DNA of 64,000 bases. Origin: JAWLBY01 sp041687455. GTDB lineage: Bacteria > Pseudomonadota > Gammaproteobacteria > Xanthomonadales > Xanthomonadaceae. Below, in pieces: positions 41,781 to 50,215 of the stretch (position 1 is the first letter of the stretch; the number at the start of each line of letters is the position of its first letter). The position numbers were made by a program, and so were the translations under genes. Under the pieces are notes generated by a model. That model was not told where the DNA came from. It was given only the letters and a program-made list of their open reading frames with translations, and searched no databases. The DNA is taken from the NCBI GenBank assembly GCA_041687455.1, contig JAWLBY010000012.1, positions 73,706 to 137,705 on the forward strand. The letters run 5' to 3'.

Positions 41781-43073
41781 TCACGGAGTCGGTTCGGCCT
41801 CGGTGGCCTCGGTTTCGGCTTCAGCATCGGCCGCCGCTTCGTCGGTTGCCGCATCGGCATCGACCGGCTCGACCGGCTCGGCCGGCGCTGCCGCCGGCTG
41901 CGCCACCGGCTGTCCGGTGACCGGATCGATCGGCGCGATCGGCCAGTAGATGTTGAAGCGCGGATCCTCGCCGGAGGTGTCCTCGATCGGCGTCAGGTAC
42001 TCCTCGAACGCGCGATCGCGGATCACTTCGCCATGCGACGCGGCGTAGGCACGCAGCATGTCGCGAACCAGCGGCAGCGCCGCCGGGTGACCTTCGTAGG
42101 TCGACATCAGCGCCGGACCGGCGTAACCGACACCGACCTGGACGTTTTCCGGCAGGTTCAGACCTTCCAGCGGCTGGAGCGCCGGCGCGATATCGACTGC
42201 GATCGCGTCGACCTGATCGCCATCAGCCGGCTCGGCGTCTGCGGCATCGGTGTCCGCCGCCGGAGCATCGGCCTCCGGAGCATCGGCCACCGGACGGCGG
42301 ACCGGGATCGCGACATCGAACTCATACTCGTCGCTGCCGAAATTGGTCGTGATCAGGCGCTCCGGGGCTGCCTTTTCGAGCTTGTTGGCAGCCACCGCGC
42401 GCTGCAGTTCCGCCAGGGCTTCGACCATCGCGTTCTCGACCGCGGTGATGTTGCGCTTGGTCTTCAGCGAGACATAAAGCAGATGCTGCGGTTCGACGTC
42501 GACGGTTGCGATCTCGATCGACTTGTAGTCGAAGTTCGGCATCGTCGCGAACAGGCCGATCAGGTTGCCGAGGCCGACCCGGATGTCGTCGCCGACCGTG
42601 CGGTTGATGTACAGGCCGGCATAGCGACCGAGCAGATCCCAGCCGTACTGGACCGTGTAGGACCAGGTGATTTCGACCGTCTTGCCCTTGTCGTCGAACA
42701 CGAAGGTGTGCAGCTTGTCTTCGCCATAGGCGTCGTTGGTGGCACGGATCACCACCTTCTCGTCCTCGATGCTCTCGACGATCTCGAGTGCGCCGCTGCC
42801 GATCTGCGGATTGTTCGACTGGTACACCAGTCGGGCGCCTTCGCCACGCAGCGGGCCTTCCAGCGTGTAGCGAACGTTCGGGTCGCGGGCGCGCAGCGGA
42901 TGCCAGTCCTGGAACCGGCGGAAGCTGTTCACGGTGTCGTAGACCTGCCGCAGCGGCCGGTTGGTCTCGAGCGCGTGCTCGGCATAACGGGCGCTCGGCA
43001 GGAACAGCCCGACCACGACAAACAGCGCGGCCACGATCAGCAGGGCAATGAGCAGCTCTAGCAAACGGATCAT
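41781..43073 (-). CDS. Membrane-anchored SRPBCC (polyketide cyclase/START-like) protein with GyrI-like region
   Basis: A 430-residue protein. It has an N-terminal helix (LLELLIALLIVAALFVVVGL), then an SRPBCC domain (VYDTVNSFRRFQDWHPLRAR, GSGALEIVESIEDEKVVIRA, VEITWSYTVQYGWDLLGRYA) to about residue 175. A second segment (LLYVSLKTKRNITAVENAMV, GVGYAGPALMSTYEGHPAAL) resembles a GyrI-like ligand fold. The last 45 residues are a low-complexity Ala/Glu/Asp/Pro tail. It probably binds a lipid-like ligand at the membrane. The 43074-43280 gap contains an ACGACGGCA-TGCCGTCGT hairpin and no gene. Confidence 0.82.
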   Translation of the reverse strand: MIRLLELLIALLIVAALFVVVGLFLPSARYAEHALETNRPLRQVYDTVNSFRRFQDWHPLRARDPNVRYTLEGPLRGEGARLVYQSNNPQIGSGALEIVESIEDEKVVIRATNDAYGEDKLHTFVFDDKGKTVEITWSYTVQYGWDLLGRYAGLYINRTVGDDIRVGLGNLIGLFATMPNFDYKSIEIATVDVEPQHLLYVSLKTKRNITAVENAMVEALAELQRAVAANKLEKAAPERLITTNFGSDEYEFDVAIPVRRPVADAPEADAPAADTDAADAEPADGDQVDAIAVDIAPALQPLEGLNLPENVQVGVGYAGPALMSTYEGHPAALPLVRDMLRAYAASHGEVIRDRAFEEYLTPIEDTSGEDPRFNIYWPIAPIDPVTGQPVAQPAAAPAEPVEPVDADAATDEAAADAEAETEATEAEPTP

Positions 43074-43280
43074 TCAGGGACTCCAGGGCAGGACGACGAC
43101 GACGGCAGTGCCGTCGTATCTCGCCACCGATACGACGGGCCGGCGCAGGGCAGCGCAGCCCGCCGCCTCCGCGGCTGGCGAGCCGCGTATGCTAGCAGGG
43201 AACCGGGCGGGTCCGTAGCCCGTGCCGTCGCACGCCGCGGGCAGGCTGGCGCAGGCCGCCGGCGCTCCCGGGCAGGCAGC

Positions 43281-43931
43281 CTACACGAGCTTCAGCTCGA
43301 ATGCCTTCAATACCGCCCGGGTGCGGTCGCGGACGCCGAGTTTCGAAAGGATGTTCGAAACGTGGTTCTTGACCGTGCCTTCGGCCACGCCGAGCGAGTT
43401 GGCGATTTCCTTGTTGCTGTAGCCACCCGCCATCAGGCGCAGGATCTCGGTCTCGCGCTCGGTCAGCGGATCCGGCCGATCGAGGCTGGCGAACTCGTTG
43501 TGCATCGACTCGAGCCCGGACAGCAGCCGTTGCGACATCGCCGGTTGCACCAGCGAGCCGCCGCGGGCGACCGTTTCGATCGCATCGACCAGTTGTTCGA
43601 GCGAGACATCCTTCAGCAGATAGCCGCGAGCGCCGGCCTGCAGGCCGGCCAGCACCAACTGGTCGTCGTCGAAGGTGGTCAGGATGATCGTCGGCCGCAT
43701 CTGGCCGCTGGCGGCCAGGTGCTGCAGCGCGTCGAGGCCGGACATCACCGGCATCCGCATGTCCATCAGCACGACGTCCGGCTCGATCTTCGGGATCATC
43801 TCGATCGCCTGCCGCCCGTCGGCCGCCTCGGCCACGACCCGGATGTTGTCGGACAGCTCGAGCAGCGAGCGCACGCCCTGTCGGACCAGGGTCTGGTCAT
43901 CGACCAGCAGTACGCGGATTTGCTTGTCCAT
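43281..43931 (-). CDS. NarL/LuxR-type response regulator
   Basis: A 216-residue regulator. The receiver domain has VLLVDDQTLVRQGVRSLLEL, phosphoacceptor Asp in PDVVLMDMRMPVMSG near residue 55, TTFDDDQLVLAGLQAGARGY and Lys near GYLLKD. The C-terminal HTH has LTERETEILRLMAGGYSNKE and VAEGTVKNHVSNILSKLGV. The kinase gene ends 6 nt upstream, so the two are a cognate pair. Targets are not evident from the window. Confidence 0.93.
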   Translation of the reverse strand: MDKQIRVLLVDDQTLVRQGVRSLLELSDNIRVVAEAADGRQAIEMIPKIEPDVVLMDMRMPVMSGLDALQHLAASGQMRPTIILTTFDDDQLVLAGLQAGARGYLLKDVSLEQLVDAIETVARGGSLVQPAMSQRLLSGLESMHNEFASLDRPDPLTERETEILRLMAGGYSNKEIANSLGVAEGTVKNHVSNILSKLGVRDRTRAVLKAFELKLV

Positions 43932-43937
43932 TCGCTC

Positions 43938-45116
43938 TCAGTTCCCCTGTGTCGGCGTCGGGCCGTCGGTCAACGGCAACCACAGTTCGAGGCCGAAGCC
44001 GCGCCCGCGGGCGGTGTCGATCTCCATTGTGCCGCCGAACTGCTCCAGTCGTTCGCGCATGCCACGCAGGCCGTGGCCGATCGCTGGCGCGTCGGCACCC
44101 TGGCCGTCGTCACGGGAACGGATCGCGACGCCGCCGTCGCGCAGCAGCAGCTCGATCAGCAGCCGTGACGCGCCGGAATGCTTGACGGTGTTGGTGATGA
44201 TCTCCTGCGCCGAGCGCAGGATCACCTGCGCGCGCGCCATGTCGGCCACCCGCAGCGGGTCCGGCAGCCGCAGGTCGACCTCCAGCGCCGGCACCCCTTC
44301 GGCCAGCCCGCGCAGCGCTTCGGCCAGATCGAGGCTGTCGTCCTGCCGCAACTGGCTGACCGCCTCTCGGACGTCGGCGAGCAGCAGCCGGGCGAGCGTC
44401 TGCGCCTGTCGGACGTGCTCCTGCACGCGCCCGCTGGACAGGTGGCTCGCGACTTCGAGGTTCAGGCTCAGCGCAGTCAGATGGTGGCCCAGCAGGTCGT
44501 GCAGCTCGCGCGAGATGCGGGTCCGCTCGGTCAGCCGGGAACTTTCGGCGAGCAGCGCGCGGGTCGCCCGCAGCTCGGCATTGAGGCGGCGCTGCTCCTC
44601 CCGCGCGACCGCCTGCTGGCGGGCGACGAAGCTGGTCACGAACACGAAGCTGGAAAAGCCGACGTACAACACTGCCTGCAGCACTGCATCGAGCGGCGAG
44701 TAGTCCGGTACGCGGCTGAAAACCGGAATCAGCGCGCCGTGCTGCAGCACCAGGAACACCACGCCGAGCCGCCACGGAAGCAGCCACGGCAGCACCGCCG
44801 CGACCAGCATCAGCAGGATGCTGCCGAGCCCGCTGTCGCTGAAGTAGCTGACGCCGATCGCCGCCGCGGCCAGCAGCAGCAGCAACCACAGGTCGGCCCG
44901 CCGGCGGTAGCTGCGGATGTCGAGCCGCCGGGTCAGCAGCCAGTAGCAGAGGCCGAACACGAAGTACGACCCGCGCCAGGCAAGCAGGTTGAGGCGATCG
45001 AGCCCGCCGTTGTCGAAATACCACGGCTCCCACAGCATCGGGATGCCGACGCAGGCCCAGGTGAACAGGCCGGCGTAGCGCAACTGCTGGGTCGGGGTCA
45101 GACGCAGGGTCATCAT
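43938..45116 (-). CDS. Sensor histidine kinase, HisKA_3 (DesK/NarX-like)
   Basis: A 392-residue kinase with about six transmembrane segments in residues 15-170 and no sizeable periplasmic domain. The dimerisation helix with the phosphorylated His is RISRELHDLLGHHLTALSLN near residue 205. The ATPase domain has VILRSAQEIITNTVKHSGAS, SRDDGQGADAP and GHGLRGMRERLEQFGGTMEI. A membrane-embedded sensor like this commonly reads membrane state or small hydrophobic signals. ATG 45116 is followed directly by a second ATG. Confidence 0.92.
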   Translation of the reverse strand: MMTLRLTPTQQLRYAGLFTWACVGIPMLWEPWYFDNGGLDRLNLLAWRGSYFVFGLCYWLLTRRLDIRSYRRRADLWLLLLLAAAAIGVSYFSDSGLGSILLMLVAAVLPWLLPWRLGVVFLVLQHGALIPVFSRVPDYSPLDAVLQAVLYVGFSSFVFVTSFVARQQAVAREEQRRLNAELRATRALLAESSRLTERTRISRELHDLLGHHLTALSLNLEVASHLSSGRVQEHVRQAQTLARLLLADVREAVSQLRQDDSLDLAEALRGLAEGVPALEVDLRLPDPLRVADMARAQVILRSAQEIITNTVKHSGASRLLIELLLRDGGVAIRSRDDGQGADAPAIGHGLRGMRERLEQFGGTMEIDTARGRGFGLELWLPLTDGPTPTQGN

Positions 45117-45217
45117 GGCCGCAGTGTAGGCGCCGGACGGCGTCGGTGACTCTGCCCGAAGTCATGCCACCGACTGGCGCTCTTAACGATTCCTTAGGCT
45201 TCCAGGCGAACCCTTCA

Positions 45218-45226
45218 TGCGATAAT
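45218..45226 (+). promoter_or_regulatory. Extended -10 promoter for GNAT-minCDE
   Basis: TGC-GATAAT (TG at 45218-45219, GATAAT at 45221-45226) is an extended -10 matching five of six TATAAT positions, 42 bp before the GNAT ATG. The -35 is poor, as is usual for extended -10 promoters. It would drive GNAT, minC and probably the rest of the min cluster. Confidence 0.5.
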
Positions 45227-45268
45227 CCCGCCGCTACCGGGCGCACGCCGGGCCCATTGGAGACAGGA

Positions 45269-45874
45269 ATGTCAATCACGATCCGCGACGTACGCGAGCA
45301 TGAGCTGGATTCCGTTCTCGCACTGAACAACGCCGCGGGCCCGAACATTCTTCCTCTGGATGCGGCCACCCTGCGTTTCTTCTACGATCATGCGGCCTAT
45401 TTCCGGGTCGCCGAGGTCGACGGGCACATCGCCGGCTTCCTGGTCGCGTTGCTGCACGACGCGCCGTACCGCAGCCCGAACTTCCAGTGGTTCCGCGACC
45501 GCTATCCGCAGTTCCTGTACATCGACCGGATCGTGATCGCGAGCAGTCGCCGCGGCCTCGGCGTCGGCCGGGTGTTCTATGCCGACGTGACCAGCTTCGC
45601 CGAGGTGCGGGTGCCGCAACTGACCTGCGAGGTGTTCCTCGAGCCGCGCAACGACGTCGCCGTGCTGTTCCACGGCACCTACGGCTTCCACGAGGTCGGC
45701 CAGCAGCTCATGGCCGGGCCGGAGCGGCGCGTGTCGCTGCTCGGCAAGCCGTTGTGCAGCTTCGATTTCGTCCGCGACACCTATCTGTCGAACGGCACCG
45801 GCCTGCCCGAGCTGCCGTGGCTGGCAATGCGGCCGATCGCGTCGCCTTCACCGCAACTGGCGACCGGAACCTGA
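45269..45874 (+). CDS. GNAT family N-acetyltransferase upstream of minC
   Basis: A 201-residue acetyltransferase: SITIRDVREHELDSVLALNN, AGPNILPLDAATLRFFYDHA, IVIASSRRGLGVGRVFYADV as the CoA-binding loop, and CEVFLEPRNDVAVLFHGTYG. GGAGACAGGA precedes the ATG. Only 2 nt separate it from minC, and this pairing recurs in xanthomonads, but no link to division is known. Confidence 0.88.
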   Translation: MSITIRDVREHELDSVLALNNAAGPNILPLDAATLRFFYDHAAYFRVAEVDGHIAGFLVALLHDAPYRSPNFQWFRDRYPQFLYIDRIVIASSRRGLGVGRVFYADVTSFAEVRVPQLTCEVFLEPRNDVAVLFHGTYGFHEVGQQLMAGPERRVSLLGKPLCSFDFVRDTYLSNGTGLPELPWLAMRPIASPSPQLATGT

Positions 45875-45876
45875 AC

Positions 45877-46641
45877 ATGGCTGGCGTCGCACGCCCCGGC
45901 CTCGAGCAGGCCGGCGAGCTGAAGTTCGGCCAGGTCGGCATCGCCAACCTGCGAGTCCGCGAGTTCGACATCGATGCGCTGGCCGCCGAGATGCGCGAAC
46001 GCGTCGAGCGGGCTCCGAATCTGTTCGAGCGCGCCGCCGTCGTGATCGATTTCGGTTCGCTGAGCCGTTGCCCGTCGGTCGACGACGCGCGGCGGCTGAT
46101 CGCCGAACTGCAGCGCGCCGGCGTTCGGCCAGTCGCACTGGCGTTCGGCACCAGCGAAGTCGACGCACTGTCCCGCGCGCTCGATCTGCCGCTGCTGGCG
46201 AAGTTCCGCGCCCAGTACGAATCCGGGCGTAGCGCGCCGTCGGCAGCGGCAGCGGCAGCCGCCGAACCGGTCGCTGCCGAGCCGCCGGCCGCAAGCACCG
46301 CGCCGCCGGCCGCGACGACCGGCATGGTGGTCGCCCAGCCGGTCCGGTCCGGCCAGCAGATCTATGCCCAGGGCCGCGACCTGACCGTCTGCACCGGTGT
46401 CGGCGCCGGCGCCGAGGTCATCGCCGACGGCAGCGTCCATGTCTATGGCGCGCTGCGCGGCCGCGCCCTGGCCGGCGCCCGCGGCGACGAATCGGCCCGG
46501 ATCTTCTGCCGCGAGTTCCACGCCGAGCTGGTCGCCATCGCCGGACAATACAAGGTCGTCGAGGAGCTTCCGGCCGATTTGCGCGGCCGCCCCGTGCAGG
46601 TTTGGCTCGAAGAAGGCAAACTTCGCCTCGCCGAATTGTAG
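45877..46641 (+). CDS. minC: Septum site-determining protein MinC
   Basis: A 254-residue FtsZ inhibitor. The N-terminal domain (LKFGQVGIANLRVREFDIDA, RAAVVIDFGSLSRCPSVDDA) is joined by an Ala/Pro-rich linker (about residues 120-150). The C-terminal beta-helix has RSGQQIYAQGRDLTVCTGVG, DGSVHVYGALRGRALAGARG and ARIFCREFHAELVAIAGQYK. MinD recruits it to the membrane and it blocks polar Z-rings. Confidence 0.96.
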   Translation: MAGVARPGLEQAGELKFGQVGIANLRVREFDIDALAAEMRERVERAPNLFERAAVVIDFGSLSRCPSVDDARRLIAELQRAGVRPVALAFGTSEVDALSRALDLPLLAKFRAQYESGRSAPSAAAAAAAEPVAAEPPAASTAPPAATTGMVVAQPVRSGQQIYAQGRDLTVCTGVGAGAEVIADGSVHVYGALRGRALAGARGDESARIFCREFHAELVAIAGQYKVVEELPADLRGRPVQVWLEEGKLRLAEL

Positions 46642-46738
46642 GGACCGCCGCAGGTTCCCGTTCCGCCTGCCTGTTCCGGACGCGCCAGCCGCAGCCGGCG
46701 CCAGCAGCCGCGGATAGCCCAATACCCAGGAGTTTCCC

Positions 46739-47548
46739 TTGGCAGAAATCATCGTTGTGACGTCCGGCAAAGGCGGCGTCGGCAAGACGACCACCAGCGC
46801 CAGCGTGGCCTGCGGATTGGCACGGCAGGGCAAGAAGGTCGCCGTGATCGACTTCGACGTCGGACTGCGCAATCTCGACCTGATCATGGGTTGCGAACGC
46901 CGGGTCGTGTACGACTTCGTCAATGTGATCCTCGGCGATGCGACGCTGAAGCAGGCAATGATCCGCGACAAGCGGCTCGACAACCTGCACGTGCTGGCCG
47001 CGTCGCAGACCCGCGACAAGGACGCGCTGACCAGGGAAGGCGTCGAGCGCGTGCTCAACGAGCTGGCCGACGACGACTTCGACTTCATCGTCTGCGATTC
47101 GCCGGCCGGCATCGAGAAGGGCGCCTACCTGGCGATGTATTACGCCGACCGCGCGATCGTCGTCGTCAACCCGGAAGTGTCGTCGGTGCGCGATTCCGAT
47201 CGCATCCTCGGCCTGCTGGCCTCGAAGACCCGCCACGCCGAGCAGGGCAAGCGGGTCACCGAGCACCTGCTGCTGACCCGTTACAGCCCCAAGCGCGTCG
47301 AAGCCGGCGAGATGCTGTCGATCGCCGACGTCGAGGAGGTGCTGGGCCTGAAGTCGCTCGGCGTGATCCCCGAGTCGCCGGACGTGCTGAACGCGTCGAA
47401 CAAGGGCGAGCCGGTCGTGCTCGATGCCGAATCGCCGGCCGGCCAGGCCTATGACGACGCGGTGGCCCGCCTGCTCGGCCAGGATCGCCCGATGCGCTTC
47501 ACCCAGGTCGAGCGCAAGGGTCTGTTCTCGAAACTGTTCGGGGGCTGA
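46739..47548 (+). CDS. minD: Septum site-determining protein MinD
   Basis: A 269-residue ParA-family ATPase with the deviant Walker A SGKGGVGKTTTSASVACGLA at residue 9, DFDVGLRNLDLIMGCERRVV, and the C-terminal amphipathic membrane helix RKGLFSKLFGG. The start is a TTG at 46739, preceded by CCAGGAGTTTCCC; no in-frame ATG exists nearby, and the N-terminus is the family one. minE follows after 3 nt. Confidence 0.97.
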   Translation: MAEIIVVTSGKGGVGKTTTSASVACGLARQGKKVAVIDFDVGLRNLDLIMGCERRVVYDFVNVILGDATLKQAMIRDKRLDNLHVLAASQTRDKDALTREGVERVLNELADDDFDFIVCDSPAGIEKGAYLAMYYADRAIVVVNPEVSSVRDSDRILGLLASKTRHAEQGKRVTEHLLLTRYSPKRVEAGEMLSIADVEEVLGLKSLGVIPESPDVLNASNKGEPVVLDAESPAGQAYDDAVARLLGQDRPMRFTQVERKGLFSKLFGG

Positions 47549-47551
47549 TCA

Positions 47552-47803
47552 ATGGGCATGTTCGATTTTCTGCGCACCAGGAAAAACACCGCGGCGATCG
47601 CCAAGGAGCGTCTGCGGATCATCGTCTCGCAGGAGCGCAGCACGCGCGGCGGCCCGGATTACCTGCCGGAACTGCAGCGCGAGCTGTTGGCATTGATCAA
47701 GAAGTACGTCCACGTCGACGCCGATGCGGTCAAGGTCGACCTGGTCAAGGACGGCGAACACGACGTACTCGACATCACCGTGTCGCTGCCGGAGCGCGAG
47801 TAG
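47552..47803 (+). CDS. minE: Cell division topological specificity factor MinE
   Basis: An 83-residue protein. The membrane-targeting and MinD-activating N-terminus is MGMFDFLRTRKNTAAIAKER, followed by LRIIVSQERS and the dimerisation domain LPELQRELLALIKKYVHVDA. It drives Min oscillation. Length and order after minD are normal. Confidence 0.96.
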   Translation: MGMFDFLRTRKNTAAIAKERLRIIVSQERSTRGGPDYLPELQRELLALIKKYVHVDADAVKVDLVKDGEHDVLDITVSLPERE

Positions 47804-47851
47804 TCGCGTCGGCCGGCTGCTGTCCGCATTGGCCCACCCGCGTTCCTCGTG

Positions 47852-48385
47852 ATGCATTCGATCGACCAGACGCCCGCCGGAGCATCCGCGACCAGCCAAG
47901 GCGCTGCCCCGGAGCCTGACGTGCTGCGTGTGCGCGACGTCGATCGCGACGCGATCGCCGCCCTGCTCCGCCGCTACCAGCTCGAGCTGGTCGATGTCCC
48001 GGATGGCGAGTCGATTCCGGGCAGTTACTGGGGCGAATCGGAAGCCGGCATCATCGCCTCGCAGGTGTACGTCCGCTCCGACACGCCGATCCATTCTCTG
48101 CTGCACGAGGCCTGCCATCTGATCGTGCTGCCGGCGGAGCGGCGCGCGTTGGTGCACACCGATGCGACCGACTCGATCGCCGAGGAAGACGCGACCTGCT
48201 ATCTGCAGATCCTGCTGGCCGACGAGCTGCCCGGCGTCGGCCGCGACCGGCTGATGCAGGACATGGATGCCTGGGGCTACAGCTTCCGGCTCGGCCACAG
48301 CCGCGCCTGGTTCGAGCAGGATGCCGAAGACGCGCGCGCGTGGCTGATCGAGCACGAGCTGCTGCCGGAGCCGGTCGCCACCTGA
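47852..48385 (+). CDS. Small HExxH-containing putative metallopeptidase-like protein next to minE
   Basis: A 177-residue protein with a zinc-peptidase-like HEACHLIVLPAERRALVHTD (HExxH, about residue 86) and an acidic stretch SIAEEDATCYLQILLADELP. The latter could supply a third ligand. The region before it (YWGESEAGIIASQVYVRSDT) resembles an ImmA-like minimal fold. There is no signal peptide. ATG 47852 directly follows a GTG at 47849. It lies 48 bp behind minE on the same strand and may be co-transcribed. Family and substrate are not known to me. Confidence 0.65.
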   Translation: MHSIDQTPAGASATSQGAAPEPDVLRVRDVDRDAIAALLRRYQLELVDVPDGESIPGSYWGESEAGIIASQVYVRSDTPIHSLLHEACHLIVLPAERRALVHTDATDSIAEEDATCYLQILLADELPGVGRDRLMQDMDAWGYSFRLGHSRAWFEQDAEDARAWLIEHELLPEPVAT

Positions 48386-48546
48386 GCCGCGCCGCTGCCG
48401 GCGACGCCTGCCGAGTGCCGGCGTCCGCGGCAAGGCACCGCATGAACCCGGGACGGGATCGGCAAGCCGGACGACCGCAACAGCGCCTGGCGCACCGCCG
48501 GCGCTGTCCGGAAGCGATCGCCGGCGGGCGAATCCGCCAATCCACC

Positions 48547-50013
48547 TCAGCCGCCCGGCTCGAAGCCATTGCGGAAGATCCGCAACGCGGCCTGCGCCGG
48601 CGCGCAGTCGAAATCGTCCGGTTGTGCGAGCCAGCGGACCTGCCGGCGCGGTTCGGCCGCGACCGTCGTCGGAATCTGCTCGACCACGGCGCGCACGCAA
48701 TACGGTTCGTCCAGCACGCTGCCGAATTCGCGCAGGCCGACCTGCAGCCCCCACCACTCGGCCGGATCGGACGGCAGCTCGATCGACGTGCCCGGATTGG
48801 CACGCGGCCGAATCAGCCGGAAGTCGAAATCGTGCACGAGGTGGCCGTCGGTCATCCGGGCATCGGCGTTGCGTTCGAGCAGCCCATCCAGGCCCGGATG
48901 GGCGGATCCGGACAGCACCCGGTACCAGGTCAGCAGCCGCTCGGCCTGCCACAGCGAACTGTCGTCCGAGAATGGCGTGTAGAAGCGACTGATTCGCTCC
49001 GGGTCATGGCGGCTGACGAATGCTTCGCCGTCGGCGACCGGGTAGGCGACGTCGAGGGTCGGATCGAACTCCGACAGCCCGACGACTTCGCCCTCGGCGG
49101 CGATCAGTCCGAGATCCTTGCCGATCACCTGCCAGGCTCCGCCTTCGCCGGACGGCTGCAGCACGCTGACCTCGAGCGCCGCGAAGTCGTACTGGAATCC
49201 GCTCGATGCCGCGACCGCGAGCACCAGCGCCGGAATACCATCGGAGTAGCCGGAAAACACGCCGCTGCGATCGAGCGCGACGTCGACGGTCGGCGCGCCC
49301 GGCAACGCGATCGGCAGATACCGCAGTGGGTTGATGCTGTCCTTCGAGAACGCGGTGCGCCCGCCGTTGCCGTTGCTCGGCCGCTCCCGCGGGTCGAGGA
49401 ATTCGAAATGCAGGTGCTTGAACTCGGCGCCGCCCGGCGCGGTGCTGCCGGTATAGCCGAGGTGGTCGCCGCGGGCGACAACCTGGTTCTCGACCACCAG
49501 CAGATCCTGCACGTGGCGATAGGCCGCGGTGATGCACGGACTGTCGGCGTTGCAGGCGCTGGTCGGCGTGGCATCGGCAGCAACCGTGCCGCTGGCCGGA
49601 CAATACAGTTCGAGTGTCTGGTCCGGCGCGACGCCGGTGATCCGCTTGACCAGTCCGCTGCAGACCGCAAACGCAGGATTGCCGACGTAGCCGTTCGTGA
49701 ATGTCGCGGCCCGGGTCGCGAGATCGAGCCCGCGATGGAACGACACCGGTCGGCTGTCGTCGGCGAAATTGCGCAGGCCATAGCCATTGTGGATCGGCAG
49801 GTCGGTCCGCGCCGGATCCGGTGCGACATGCGGACACGGCTGGCCGGGCTGCCAGTCGCCGGGCGCCTCGCCCAGCCGGCCGCACAGCGGCCAGATCAGT
49901 CCCGGCAGAGTCGGCGCCGCCAGCAGCGGAGCGCAACCGAGCAGGCCCGCCACGCACAGCGCTGCTGCCATCAACCGCCGCGCGAACACTGCGCCGCTGC
50001 CCGACTTCCGCAT
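48547..50013 (-). CDS. Secreted M23 (LytM-type) peptidase domain protein
   Basis: A 488-residue protein with a signal peptide (RRLMAAALCVAGLLGCAPLL). The M23 zinc site is VSFHRGLDLATRAAT (HxxxD) and later EFKHLHFEFLDP (HxH), with VENQVVARGDHLGYTGSTAP between them as in LytM. A long C-terminal beta-rich region follows. The extreme C-terminus is IFRNGFEPGG, like a short terminal motif seen on many xanthomonad exported proteins. It cleaves, or helps regulate cleavage of, peptidoglycan or an elastin-like substrate. The six or more paired Cys residues suggest disulfides. Confidence 0.85.
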   Translation of the reverse strand: MRKSGSGAVFARRLMAAALCVAGLLGCAPLLAAPTLPGLIWPLCGRLGEAPGDWQPGQPCPHVAPDPARTDLPIHNGYGLRNFADDSRPVSFHRGLDLATRAATFTNGYVGNPAFAVCSGLVKRITGVAPDQTLELYCPASGTVAADATPTSACNADSPCITAAYRHVQDLLVVENQVVARGDHLGYTGSTAPGGAEFKHLHFEFLDPRERPSNGNGGRTAFSKDSINPLRYLPIALPGAPTVDVALDRSGVFSGYSDGIPALVLAVAASSGFQYDFAALEVSVLQPSGEGGAWQVIGKDLGLIAAEGEVVGLSEFDPTLDVAYPVADGEAFVSRHDPERISRFYTPFSDDSSLWQAERLLTWYRVLSGSAHPGLDGLLERNADARMTDGHLVHDFDFRLIRPRANPGTSIELPSDPAEWWGLQVGLREFGSVLDEPYCVRAVVEQIPTTVAAEPRRQVRWLAQPDDFDCAPAQAALRIFRNGFEPGG

Positions 50014-50215
50014 CGTCGACCTCCCCTGTCCGGCCGTTGCCGCGATGGCCGGCGACGGACGGCAGATCATAGGCGCGTCGAGCGGCTGCGGGCGACCCGT
50101 GGCGACGTGGCCGCCAGCGCGCCGCGATTGCTTCCCCGCACTTGCGGCGACGGCCCCGCCCGTCTAGCCTGCTGCCCTTCCCGCGCGCCCGCGCGGTCGT
50201 TCTGGAGTCGATTCA

